Source: Rhipidocladum racemiflorum
Lineage: Eukaryota; Streptophyta; Magnoliopsida; Poales; Poaceae
DNA length: 64,000 bases
NCBI GenBank assembly: GCA_036346355.1
Contig: CM070580.1
Span: 29,307,374-29,371,373, forward strand
Direction of reading: 5' to 3'
The notes under the pieces were generated by a model that was not told the origin of the DNA, searched no databases, and saw only the letters and a list, made by a program, of their open reading frames with translations. How positions within the stretch are numbered: position 1 is the stretch's first letter; each line of letters begins with the position of its first letter. Of the stretch, positions 37,104-49,099 are shown piece after piece. Both the position numbers and the translations under genes were made by a program.

Positions 37104-38900
37104 GCTACACCTTTGCGAGCAATATCGATAAACTATCTAAATTCTATATACATGTTGTAAGTGTCAATATATATATAGCCGAATAGATCAGTAGATACTA
37201 TAAACATGCATGTAATAAATAGTTACAATCTTAGTTCATCCTAGAAACTATGCAGCCAATAAAGTACTATCACATAAGATATCAACTAAATAAAACACAA
37301 TCCAAAAGCAACAATGAATTCTAACTCAATAGAACACAACTGTAATGTCGTTTTATGCCCAAATCAATTATATTCTAGTAACAACATAGTAAGAAAGGAC
37401 AGTAAGGAAAGGGAGTACACTACCTATTTAGATACTCTTCAGAGAGTCAAGTACTGCTAATGTTGTTGTTATCCAGATGCTAGGTTGTGCATGCTATCCT
37501 CACGATCCTAACAAGGAAGAAGAATCAGCCTTAAGTAGGAAAAGAATAACCTATCACATATCAATGCAAGGGACATTTTACAAGGTTGTATGAGCTAAAG
37601 AAATTCCTAGTATTACTTAACTAACAAGAAGCAAATGATTTTTGTAAATAACTAAAACATCCTGGTGACAAACCATACTGAATAAGCAAGAAAGGCTTGC
37701 TATTTATTAGAAACTTTCAACATGAGCAGATACAAGAAAAGCAAGCATGCTTCAGTTCAAGAGCAAGAAATCAAGCCAATAATCACACAGGTGAACGAAG
37801 ATTTTTGGTTTCAGTGAAACCGGGGTTCCTGCTTTTCGATTCAACAAAGCAAAAAACCAAGAATGTTGCTTCAAGACTACTACTCTTAGTAGGTATTTAT
37901 ATAAAAACAAAACAGAGCATGCAAGAACCTAACATCTACTACAATCTTAGCCATACTAGGCCGCTTCACAAAGAGGAAAAGATGCTCTAGTTTTAATCAA
38001 GTGATGACGATCAAAGGTCTCATATGTGTTTCACAGAATGCATGATTAAATTGTGATGATCAACAATGGCACAGCTGTCAAATTAAGAAACAAAGTTAGA
38101 ACAGGGGCTTCTCTGAGTACGTTGCACTGGCCTAGACTTCTATTTTCCTGATGCCATTTTCATATGAATGGAGATTGCGATATGTCAGTATTCAGTAATC
38201 AGTGCGAGCTACATTTGAGCATTGCTCATACATGATGCTATCAATATAGAAATAAGTTTTGTTCAGTAACATAAGAACCATAGATCAAATGCTGAGAAAA
38301 TCATATGCTTCTAGAGCTGTGGTCATAATATTATTGGGGCTAATGATGCACCCTTCTAGGCTACATATTTTGATTTGGTCTTTGCATTTGAGCATAGTTT
38401 GTTTTACCCCTGCTAAACTTAAAATTTAGCATATTTGGAATTGTTGAAGCAAGGTAATGGATCTATATACATTGTTCTTGACAAGAAATATTCTATTTGT
38501 ATACAATCTTGTTTGATGCAGGTAGATTAATGGGTGATGTACATAACTTTACTACCCCATTTATGGTTGGCTAACCTGAGTGTTGTCATTGACTTAATTA
38601 AATCCGACCAACAAGTATACCCTTGGAAAAGATTGCTTGAGTAGGTGAATATCACTGGCACAAAGTGAAATACTTAATTAGGCTTGTGAAATTCCTAAGT
38701 GTCTGTGCTGTATCAGCGAGGGAACATGAGCAGTAGGTGCAGAGCTCTAGTTTTACAAGCTAGCAAAGATCCAAGAGACATGTAGGGCTACACACTACAT
38801 TGGCAACTTCCAAGGCTCTTAATGAGATAATGCCCTACCTAAATCAACACATAATAACCTCAAGCCCTCAACCTTCTACCCATTCCATCCATCATATCAA
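37104..38900. other. CACTA upstream region with no recognised feature
   Basis: AT-rich sequence between the TNP2 start and the GC-rich block. It is probably 5' leader, intron or promoter of the CACTA transposase gene. Chance frames only. Confidence 0.4.
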
Positions 38901-38904
38901 TTCA

Positions 38905-39255
38905 TATATGAAATTTTATGAGGTGGAGTTTTACCTCGCCAGTCGAAGGAAGTACTGCAGAGTAGCCATGGTAGTTTAGGAGGAGGGAGGCCGCGCGTGG
39001 GGACGACGTCGGCTGGGGAGTAGATGGAGGCAGGGACGATGTTGGCTTGAGGCCGAGCGCCGGAGGTCGGAGGCGGAGCACCGGAGGGACGGAAGCCAAG
39101 GGCTGGAGGGACGAAGGTCGAGGGTTGAATGGGGGGCATCGATTCGACCTAAGGTAGGGGATGATGCAACCGGGAGGCACCGGGAGCTGGAATGTCAGGA
39201 TGCATCGGGACCAAGAATGGTGGGATGGCGCAGCCGGGAGTCGACCAGGCAGCAC
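38905..39255 (-). other. GC-rich block near the CACTA terminus
   Basis: The minus strand holds overlapping proline, serine and alanine-rich open frames (up to 117 residues) that match nothing I recognise. Placement between subterminal repeats and TNP2 suggests a 5' leader or first exon of the transposon. Confidence 0.35.
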
Positions 39256-39665
39256 CGGTCCATGTGGATTTGGGGATTTTGAGGGGAGGGGTGTGGATTA
39301 GGGAGGGGGTGTTTTGAGGGAACTATAGGTCGACAGGAGACCTAGGGAACCTTTTCCTCTCGCGCCTAAAATTGCCGCCTCGACACCCAATTAATTTTTT
39401 CTGCTCCCACTCCTAAATATTGCCAACACATAATCAGTCATAACATTTTTACCGACTGATAGTTTGACCCACAACATGAGATTTGCCGACACAAAATTAG
39501 TCCTTAATACATATATAATTGCTGGCAGACAATATAACCCTAAAAGAAGTATTACCGACAAATAGTCTGTTGCGTACCTTATCATGGTGTATTGTTGGAA
39601 TAGATGCATGAATTGTGTCGCCCTGTAGAAGAAGAGTATTATTTTCATATATGTATGTATGTATG

Positions 39666-42600
39666 TGTAGGCCCCCAGATCGTCTATCCGGAAACCCCTG
39701 TGTATTTTTGTACTAGTCCCAGATCAGTAGCTAGTACACACAGTCAAACAGTGATGAATCAACAACCATATCATGAATACATATAACTAAATAAGGATAA
39801 CACTAAATAGAAGCAAAGACCTTATGGTAAAGGTTTACCATTACGGCCTGAACAGGCAGAACAACTTGAACAACCGCAGCGGAAGACAAAAACACCAAAG
39901 CGACCCATCCAAATGCCCACAGGCAATCGAGTGGAGAGCACGTCCTAGTCGTTGGAATTCCTTTGACAGCTTCTTTCACTTCTGAGATATGATTAGAATG
40001 TAGCACGTGAGTACATAAAGTACTCAGCAAGTCTGGAAAATTATGCACAATGTAGGCTATCCAAAGATGGCTTAATATGGTTCTTTTGTATAAAGCCAAG
40101 TTTCATCAAACCATACTTGTTAATAAGTTTCACGAAGCATATTTAAGCAATTCTTTTTAATAATTGAATTATGTAATATTTCAGTGAAGGTTCTAGCCAT
40201 CACTCACTAGTATACAGACTCTATCCGCCACATCTCAACAAGATCAGGATTCAATCCATTCACATGGCTCTGTCTGCCATGGTTCACAAAAACAGGTTCA
40301 ATCCACCTACCTGGCTCTAGCCGCCAGAAGCACATCCGAGAGTTCTAACCACTCCCGGATCCCAAAAGATCAGTTTTGAAAACCAAAACAAAAGTCTACC
40401 AATATGAAAGCATTCTTCGCTTTGCCTTTGACCGTAGGCACGGCTATTCGAATAGTTTTAACTCTGCAGAGGTGTAGGGGTGGATAACGAGCCAGTTGAA
40501 CTTTTTTTCGAGCTTTCTTCGACACTGATTTATTCTTATTTATTATAGTCTCCTGTATTGTTTGAGACCCAACTTCGAACCGAGCTTAACGAGCCGAGCC
40601 TAACGAGCCGAGCCGAAGTTGACTCTGGTTCCAAATCAACTAATTTTTATTTTAAAAGAAAAATGAATGTAATCAGAGCAATTTTGAAACGAGCCACCGA
40701 GCCAGCTCAACGAGCTTTTTTTCCAGCCCTACAGAGGTGTACAGCTTTACCCACAAGACAGGATATTCCCTTGATGCCATGCAATTAACACACTTCCTTG
40801 GGTGTACCGGCAGGGATATCATGACAAGGCCTTTACAATGTATACGCCTAACCTGACCCACCCACCGAGGTTTCACCGCTGTTAGGGTACTATCCGCCCA
40901 GTACAGAAGCCCCCTCTTGCGCCGTGTGAGAAAAACAGTCTTGCCTCTATCCGGCACTCACATTCTACCATTTGGTGAGTCTAAGTTAGGTTTCTACAAA
41001 TTATTTAGCCAGGTCGTACCATTATAGACATGTTGTTGTACGGTAATGCTTAGAATGGAGATAGTCATAAGCGTCGGTCCTTAACTGACTTGGGGCGGTG
41101 CTTGCACAATAAAAGCTAGTGCTCTTTCCGCACCCGCCAGACAAACCATTCCGCCCAAGTCCAAACCATTTTTCATTTTCTTTTTATTTTGGTAAACCAA
41201 CGGCAATACTCTTTGCCTATAACTTCCAACACAAGTTTTCAAGGGATAAATGAAATTCCCACCCATAGGTGAATACTGACCGATTGCGAGTCTAAGCATT
41301 TCTACCGAACTGTTTTATTCCACCATTAGTTTATTTGTAATTTTCAAATCTCAATGTTGATAAAAAGGAATTATTATAATCCGTTCTGTAACCTCCAGAA
41401 TCATATTAAACTACAATCATGTTCGTATATGAAATATTTCCCTTGAACCATAATTTGCACTACTGGCTTATCCATCATTCATACGGTGATCAATCTTATC
41501 ATCTGCTAAGAATATTTCACCAAATCACCTACTAAACCACCGAGAATACTTCACAATATTATCTCTAATCATCTAGAATACAATCCACCGATAATACTGC
41601 ATAATATCATATATTTGATCATTCACATTATCACCTCTAGAGTATCTACTTTAATCCTCCAAGAATACGCACTATCATCCTTTACTAAACCACCAAATAT
41701 TATTCCATAAAACTAGGATTGTACTAATTCATCATCAATAGTAGTTTCCATTAACACCGATACCAAGTTAACTACATAAGCTACACATATTCTGCATTAT
41801 CCAAAATTCCACATAAACGGTTATCGCAACACCATATTTCAGAAAACCATCCACCAAACCACCGAGAATGATCCTCAATGTTATCCACTTACTCCATCGA
41901 GCATATTTGATAATATTATTGACTAATTCATCGAGTATCATTCTCCATATCACCTATAGTAACCCTTCACATTGCCATCTCTAAATCTCGTAGTATGCTT
42001 GTAAAATTCCACCGAACTTTGATCCACCACTTATTCTATTTGATCCCCAAGTATGACTCTCAATGCTATTTATTTAACTTCACCAATCTATTATTCTTAA
42101 TATCGTACATTTTCCAATACTCCCCCAATCCATACAAATTATAATGCGAGTTGCTGTCATAATCCAACTCCCCAAGCTATTTCAACTATCACCATTCATA
42201 GATCAATTTCATAATGGCAATCCTCACATCACCACTAATATTCATCCAACTCCAATTTGCATTTCCTACCATTTGTTCCATCGAACATGTTTTCCAAATA
42301 TTTGTTTCCCCTAAATTAAAGAATATTTTTCCAAAAGTATTTATTATGGTGGATTAGTGTACTAGGGTGACAAAGGATCATGGATAACAATATCAAGGAG
42401 GTATGAACAACAGGTATAACTAACAACCTAACGTTAACATCATTCTTTAATATAAATAGCGATGCAATTTGTAAAACATGGTAAAACATTTATAAATTGT
42501 AGGATCAACATGCGTCAAGGAGACTTGCCTCGGTCACAGCGAGGTTGTCGAACTCTTGAAGTCCGGCGGCAGGGTCAGCGGACTCGGCGGGTCGGCGGCT

Positions 42601-43867
42601 ACGCGCAAAACGGAACAACAAATAAATACAAGAAAATAAATAAAATCCAAAAATTACAAAAGTAGTATTGGCAGGTAGGTATTGATTTTAGATGAATTTA
42701 GGAATTTGAACGGAGTCAATCGGAGTTCGGACGGAAAAGATATGAGCTTCCGAAGTTCGAAAATTGGAAAATTGGAAAACGATGGAATATTCCTCGGAAT
42801 ATTCCTTTTCTATTTTTTTTCTTCTGATTTTTGGATGGGAGTGAGTCTATGGCAGGTGGGGCCCCATGTCATAGAGATAGTCGTCATCTTCTCCATGTTC
42901 TTGGCCATGGCCATGGAGGAGTGGAGGGGAGCTTGGAGGGGGGGGGGGGTGGCCGGCGCGAGGGGGGGCTGGCCGGTGACAAACGTGTCCCGGCGTCGGT
43001 TTTCTTGATCTACCGGATGAACGAGTTGGAGAGGCTAGGAGTGAGTGCTACCACCGGGAAGAGCACTCCAACACAGAGATTTGAGAGGTGGAAACGTGCG
43101 GAACGGAGTTGAAACGGCCGAGTAATGATCATTAATGTGCATTTCGGTTTTGGCAAGATTGTTCAAATTCCGGCGAGATCCCGGGCTATTGATGGTGGGG
43201 AATGGGAAGAGGACGTCGCTACGGATTCAACGGACCCGGCGGTTCGCGATTTGGAGGTGTGATGGAGGAGTTATGAAGGAATTAAAGAGGAGACCTCCAT
43301 GGATGAGCTTGAGTTCTTTGCTCTGTTCAATGCCATCCCAAGGTAGAAGAAGACCACTGTAGCGCCACGTGGCAAGCTCCCATTGGCTGATGATTACGCG
43401 AAAGTGACGCCCTAGAGAAAAATTAGGAAAAATGGTCTAAAATTTTCGGAAAAATTCCTATAACCATTTTGGAATATTTGGAACCCAATAAAATTGGTTT
43501 CGCGGAATTTGGATGAAATTTGGAGATTTGAATATTCTGGAGCGAATAGCGGGCATTAAACGAAAGCCGCTCGAGATAAAATCCCAAAGAGCCTCCAAAA
43601 ATCTTGGAAAAATTCCCAAAATGTTTTTAGAATATTTGGGACCTAATGCAATAGGTCCCATGATTTTTGGAGCATTTTCGGACTCGGGTGAAATTTCGGG
43701 TACTAGCAGGAATCTGGAAATTCGAATTTTCGAACGGACGGGAATTGAATTCCGATATTGGATGGGAAAGGATGCCAGGTTAAATTAAACACCAAGGAAA
43801 CTCCAATTTTTTAATTTAATTTATTTAAATTAGATTTTCTCCAGAAGGCGAAAACTAGGGCGTTACA
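39666..43867. mobile_element. Gypsy-type solo LTR, 4.2 kb
   Basis: It starts TGTAGGCCCCCAG and ends GGGCGTTACA, with TSD GTATG at 39661-39665 and 43868-43872. It carries the same ordered motifs as the other long LTRs: the GTACTAG...CTAGTAC inverted repeat (39710-39737), GAGTACATAAAGTACTCAGC near 40011-40030 and the palindrome pair at 40444-40471. Its second half is GC-rich with G runs (42937-42972) and repeated ATTTGGA/AATTTTCGG motifs. It sits in an intron of the RPA-like gene. Confidence 0.88.
40475..40731. mobile_element. hAT-type MITE, 257 bp
   Basis: It starts TAGGGGTGGATAACGAGCC and ends CCAGCCCTA, a short inverted repeat of hAT type (TAGGGSTGG). It is flanked by a perfect 8-bp duplication, CAGAGGTG, at 40467-40474 and 40732-40739. 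The interior has repeated AACGAGCC/GAGCCGAGCC motifs and no ORF of its own. Removing it restores the LTR sequence seen in the other copies. Confidence 0.88.
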
Positions 43868-44059
43868 GTATGTATGTATTTGAAAATATATTGTCAGCGT
43901 CATTATATGAATGCATACATGTTCATCCATCAAAATCATATCAATGCTCAGAAGTTCATCATTGTTTGGATTGATTGTATCCCATAATCTCGATACTCTT
44001 GCTTTGACTCTCCATGTACTTTCTTTTGTTGTTATTGAACTTAGTATACTATATGTCAT

Positions 44060-45260
44060 ATCTCTAACTCCTTGCAAACAACCTTAAAAAAGGGCACATA
44101 ATAGAATAAATATTTTTCAGACAGTGCATATATATTGTAAACTAATGGTTCAAAATGTAAAATTTAATAAAAAACAATGTGATCCTTATAACTAATCCAG
44201 TAGCAATAGCCTCTAAACATTTTTTTTTCTCTAAATTAGTAAGTAATTAGTTTATGATTAATCTCACTTCGACATGTTTTCAATATAGGTGCTACAAGTT
44301 AGATTGCCTGGGTAATTACATATTAAAAGATTAGTTTGGCCAGATGCTTATCCAATGGATTAAATAAAATATTTGAAATAGTCTTTTTCAATATTTATGA
44401 TTAGATTAAATTCCTCCAATAACAATATTCTTCCCTGCACTTCATGTAAATTCAATGTTAATGGCAATAATGCCTATGGGTGTGTTATTATCCCCTTTAT
44501 TATTTCATAAGTTCGATAGAGAGCCCTGAGTCTTAAAAGAATGCTTATCGAATGGATTAAATGGAAGATTATATTAGAATTAATGAGAATTTTCAATATG
44601 AATTATTAGATTTGAAGGAGAATCATACCTTGTTCTTGATGCCTATCTTGATTCACCGATATCAAGTTGATGTACAGCGTGATTTGGCGTGAAACTAATC
44701 AGCTGAGATCCATTTGATGCGAAAGATATTTCTTCAGGAGGGTTTTTTATTTGATGCAATATGCAAGTCATGAATCATGTAAAAGTATGAGTCGGCAGCA
44801 TATTATAACGAATCATATAAGAGTACGAGTAGGCAATAGCCTTGCTTTAGTCAAAGTTTTTCCATCAATACGGGTCTGTGTAACGTGTTCGGATACAACG
44901 TTATCTTAGTTACACATTAGCTTAATAAAGGAATCCTCATCGGAGGTTTCGGATCTGTATGTAGCTTAATTACCAAATTTACATTAGCTTAATAAGAGAA
45001 ATAAACATCGTAGATTCACAATTGATGGAAGGTTTTGCATCGATGCAGAAGGTACATGTATCAGTCATCTGATAGATGTGTGTGATATTTTCTTTTTATC
45101 TCGATTAATAAGAGAATTTCTATAATTTTTTCCCTTTTCTAGATTAAGAATTATTGTGAGATTTTTAGACCCTCAAAATGAATGAGGTGCCTTGAATATC
45201 ACCCTGTGTTTGTAGATATACATAGATTAGTCCCTTCTGAGAAGTACGCATGATCAGTAA
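44060..45260. other. AT-rich sequence upstream of the RPA-like exon
   Basis: No coding frame or transposon terminus was recognised. On the minus strand this would be the promoter side of the RPA-like gene. Confidence 0.4.
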
Positions 45261-47717
45261 AACAGTTTGGTTTGGGTTCAGAGTGCACAATTGACTGTTG
45301 ATATACCTAATTATAATGGTGTGAAATCAATGTATGTCGTAACAGTGAAAATATTACGCATACATGCATGGAACTATGACTTTGCAGTGATGCTGTTCAT
45401 TTTCTTAACCTCAGATCCGGAAGATGGTTGGTACTGCGGTGGCAGTGAAGCGTGGATTACTACCGACAGAATTATTGCACTGTCTCTTGCAAAATTTTCT
45501 CGCATCGTTTTACCAATCGCCCCTTCTGATGTGATCCTAAGAGAGAACAGTTTCTGCTTGAGGAACCGGCAAGGGAGTAATTGTTCGCCCTGGGATCCAG
45601 TCAATGTACGAATCTGCAGAAATCGGTAAGGGGGTTATGGAATTCTACAGGGCGGCTAATTTCTTTTATCAAGCTGATCGCAAGATGGATGAGGAAACTA
45701 AACCAAATGCCATACTGAAGTGAATATTAAAGTTTCTCCTTTCAGCCATTTCTTCGTACAAGCTAGAGCTAAGGTTACCCACGGGGACAATGCGAGTACC
45801 TGAGCTATTGATTGATCAGACCAGGAGTCCAGGACAACCTGCAGATTTGAAGTGTTGAATTTTTGGTTCCCTTGCATCGATCACAGAATTGCATAAGAAT
45901 TCATGCAGCACCAAGAGTATATATATGTTCGATCTAGTGGCACTTGTTTTTTCCTTTTCAAAAGTAGTGCACCATTGGTTGCCCTTGCTCGTCCTTTTTA
46001 TCACCCACTGCACATCTGCAGTGCCCATTGCTCGTCCTTTTTATCACCCACTGCACATCTGCAGTGCGCATTGCCCTGTTCATTTCACACAAGGGGTCAT
46101 CTGGACGCTCTAGTCCTCTCCAATCACCATACACATTCCTCTGCTGATTTCATATGGAAGGTAATCCTGATCCTTGTTTCAACTTTCAACTGAAAGTCTC
46201 ATCAGCCATCCCCAGGCGATGACCTGCGCTCGTGAGCAACGCCAATTGTCACCTCGTGAGCAACAGCAGCCTGCATCTGGCCAAAGCCCGTCCGAGCTTG
46301 ACAAGAGGCTACACATCTGGGGCGTCAGAGGAGGACGGACCCTCTCTGCCATGCCCGACCGCGAAGACGACAGCGTGACATCGAGCCTCGTGCTGCGCGC
46401 GAAATCTCTCTCGTGAGCCGTAAGGCCCTAGCTGGAGATGGAGGTAACCTGTCGTCGCCAGTGCGAGTGCTGTTCGTTCGTTCACCAGGACGTACGTACA
46501 GGGGAAAATATGACATCTATGCGCGAGGAGGCGACAAGACAGCTGCGGCGTACAACCCTGATCGGTCGCTGGCTCGTCTCGGTGGCTACGCCCTGGACAC
46601 GCCGGAGCAGGAGGCTGCTGCCCTCACGAAGAGGCTATACGCTGAGCTGGCCCCGCGGTGGCGCGGAAGGACGTGGTACCCTTCCGTCCCTCTCCTCGCC
46701 TCACCGCCGTGTCTGATCGATCCGTCCATTCGACGTTCGCCAGGATGTCTTTGTTTTGGGGCGAATCACAGGTGAGGAGAGCATGAGCGTCCATAGATCA
46801 CGAGAGCATAGTGGCAAGGCTGGGCAATTGCTATCGTGTCCCCTAAAGAAATGGCAGGACGCCCCTTTGCTTCCTTGAGATCGATCTCACCGTGCCTGCG
46901 TTGTTGCGAGCGTAGGCCAGGGCCGTGAAGCTGACTGCGAGTTAAAACTTTGTTCGCTCTTGGAAAAGATCAGATCGCCAGGACCGGCCGCGGCCCGATC
47001 CAAGGCTTCTCATTGGCTGCTCTCCATGGTTTTTGGAACCCGTTGCATGCGACTCTTTTTTATTGGGGCTCATATATACAGTACTGATTATATACTTCTA
47101 CTGATAAGTTTAAGTGCTAGCTGTTCGCATTATAGTGAACCATGCATGCATTGGGCTCCATGTCCTGCTCTAGTCACTATTTCAGGGCCTAGATAGAGTT
47201 TCTGATGCATGCACGAACTGTTGTGCTCGTGCATGCATGGCCAGACTCTGGTGATCTCATCGATCGAACTCGTGGAGCTGTTGTTGATCAGAGGGAGAAG
47301 GGACGCATATGGACATCATGTGATCCTCCATCAAGACTCAAGAGGTACATAGAAGGCCAGCCAGCCAGCTAGTTCCATTTAGGTTTGCTTCCAAACCTTC
47401 CATCATATGTTACATGATCTTATTGTCATAGGCTACATAATATTATATATATAATTATGAGCATGCACGCGTCCATTTAGTAATACATAGGAAATTAATG
47501 GTGCGGGTTCACCAACCGAATTAGGAGCCATGCGTGCATGTCACAACCGGTAGACGAAAAGAAATAAATGAAGGAAGAGAGGAAGGGAGAAAGAATAGAA
47601 CAGATTGAGAAATGTTGAGATGCTTGTTCTACGACGACGACGACGACGACACAGGCTTGTGTGCATGCTTGCTTGCGGTATATTTAATTTACTCGTCGTC
47701 GTGTGCTCGCTGCCGCT
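45261..47717. other. Intergenic sequence with unrecognised open frames
   Basis: Plus-strand frames at 45267-45629 (120 residues) and 46413-46775 (120 residues) were read and match no family I know. The second lies in a GC-rich patch and ends without conserved features. Neither has a convincing promoter or splice context. A direct repeat lies at 45987-46072 and a GAC/CGA trinucleotide run at 47629-47650. Confidence 0.35.
45987..46072. repeat. Two 43-bp tandem copies
   Basis: A unit starting TGCTCGTCCTTTTTATCACC is present at 45987-46029 and 46030-46072, differing at one base near the end (CCCAT versus CGCAT). Confidence 0.9.
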
Positions 47718-48862
47718 CTAGGAGCAGTTCCTTATGGCCTGCAGCACGGCCTGCTTCACGACGTGCTCATCCACGTTCTCCACCAGGTTCTGCACGAGCA
47801 AGATACGGCAATTACGATGTCATATATGCATTGTTTTGTGCCATTAGCTACCAGATTGATCGATCGAAACTATCGGCACTGATCTGGGAGAAGATCAGCT
47901 AACTTAATCACTTCTTATTATTCTATATATATATACATACTATGACAAGTGTTTCTATGCTTTTCTTTTTTAAAGTTAAAGATGCATGAACAATTGAGCA
48001 CGCATATATAATAATGGAATGATTATGTTGCTGTGTTAAGTTTTACTTTGTTATATTTACTTTTAATTACCTCCCCTCCTATGGCTTCTAGGCGGAAGGT
48101 ATCGGCGCAAGAGGCCGTGGCTTCGAGTTCGAGGACGCTGAGTCCCAGCTCGTCGAAGGCTTCGAGGATGGAAACAAGCAGCCCTGGGCAGCTCTTGTCG
48201 GAGAACACGTTGATGAGGAACCCGTGTCCTAGGGTTTCCACGGTCACCTGCATCCATCCATCCATTGATCATATCGGATCAAGCAACTGATAAATGCAGG
48301 GGTTTTTGAAGCTTTATGCATGTGAGTACATACGGCCCTACGTACGTACGTACTGATCAATCCAAACTTCATTAACTGATTAGCATGCATGTAAACTAGT
48401 ACATCCACCCTTTTAGTACTAATCTTTTACCAGTATGAAACAAAATAAGTAGAGTATATCCATATATACCCGATTCTGTCGGAGCGCGTCTTGCGCGCAA
48501 GCGATCTCCTGATTCAACCTCACGACCTTCTGCTTCAGCTCCTTGATGTACTTCGAAGCGTCCATGATTATGGATGTGTTGCTCAGCTGCAGCCACGGTA
48601 AACATGCACACACAATTGATTTGATCGGTCTACTTCACCCAAAAAAGCAACAGCTAGGCTAGGAAATTGACAACTAAAGATTGCAGAACTGACGCATGGC
48701 ATCACATGTAGAATATATTTTTCGAGAGCAAACAAAAGCGTATGGAGGATTAAAGCGAAAATCAAGAAAGAAGATCAGTTACAGCATGGGAGTGAGTGAT
48801 AGAGCGGAGGATTTGCAGCTTCTCCTGTAGAGCGGCCGCTTTCTTGCGTTCCCTCGACATCA

Positions 48863-48863
<1 letters not shown>
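47718..48863 (-). CDS. HLH protein with C-terminal ACT-like domain (bHLH family), four exons
   Basis: Exons are 48863-48783, 48586-48470, 48247-48071 and 47789-47718, all with GT...AG introns in phase 0, giving 148 residues and a TAG stop. Residues 1-10 are a short MMSRERKK-type basic segment. Helix-loop-helix follows at about 8-50 (ALQEKLQILRSI, then SIIMDASKYIKELKQKV). The last two exons form an ACT-like dimerisation domain (about 67-148; TLGHGFLINVFSDKSCPGLL, AFDELGLSVLE, VDEHVVKQAVLQAI). The basic region lacks the usual HxxxERxRR DNA-contact signature, so it may act mainly by dimerising with other bHLH proteins in the nucleus. The Arabidopsis At2g40435/At3g56220 group of short 'SCREAM-like' proteins is the closest type that I recall. 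The ATG chosen is the first of two adjacent in-frame ATGs. It looks intact. Confidence 0.85.

Positions 48864-48935
<72 letters not shown>
48864..48935 (-). repeat. (GA)n microsatellite in the 5' leader of the HLH gene
   Basis: CT repeats on the plus strand end just upstream of the ATG at 48863. With the TATA box at 49063-49073 this tract falls inside the expected 5' UTR. Length polymorphism here would change the leader only. Confidence 0.85.
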
Positions 48936-48936
<1 letters not shown>

Positions 48937-49060
48937 CCTCTCTCTCACACACAACTTGACAGCCCAATCGAAGGGAGAGAGAGCGCAGATAAAGAGAGAA
49001 AGAGAGAAGTAGTATAGGTAGGAGCAGCTTAGCTTAAATGGAGGACCGGGAAGGCCTCCC

Positions 49061-49098
49061 CATATCTATATAGTGGTCTTCCGGTGGCAACTCACGTG
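49061..49098 (-). promoter_or_regulatory. TATA box and G-box of the HLH gene
   Basis: The minus strand reads CTATATAGATATG at 49073-49061, a TATA box about 200 bases before the ATG. Twenty bases further upstream is a palindromic G-box TCACGTGA (core 49093-49098), a binding site for bHLH and bZIP factors. Regulation by light, abscisic acid or by bHLH partners of the product is possible but is inference. Confidence 0.55.
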
Positions 49099-49099
49099 A

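Larger units (their letters stand above)
35721..39567 (-). mobile_element. CACTA (En/Spm) transposon remnant
   Basis: It contains the N-terminal half of a TNP2 transposase on the minus strand (37103-35721), a GC-rich upstream block (38905-39255), and a right terminal region (39400-39567) with repeated GTCGGTAA/GTTGGCAA-type subterminal motifs on the minus strand. The terminus at 39563-39567 reads TAGTC instead of the TAGTG expected for CACTA, so the end is inferred. The left end is missing and is replaced by an LTR fragment ending at 35720. Confidence 0.65.
39578..44059 (-). pseudogene. RPA/DUF223-like OB-fold protein, two exons split by a solo LTR
   Basis: Exon 1 (44059-43919, 47 codons, ATG at 44059) reads MTYSILSSITTKE, then TWRVKARVSRLWD, and ends SIDMILMDEH before a GT donor. 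Exon 2 (39622-39578, 15 codons after an AG acceptor) reads GDTIHASIPTIHHDK and ends at a GT donor. Joined in phase they give the beginning of a replication protein A-like OB fold, where an LMDxxG-D-IHA-IP strand pair is characteristic. Such genes are common in grasses and also occur on Helitrons. The intron between the exons contains a 4.2-kb solo LTR. Right after exon 2 the CACTA remnant begins, and no third exon is found, so the gene is probably dead or truncated. Confidence 0.7.

Noticed and set aside
46413..46775. 120-residue plus-strand frame in a GC-rich patch
   Set aside because: No recognised domain, no clear promoter and overlapping frames of similar length. Kept as unassigned and not called a gene.
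48864..48935. Poly Ser-Leu frame over the CT repeat
   Set aside because: Translation of the microsatellite on the strand opposite to the HLH gene leader.
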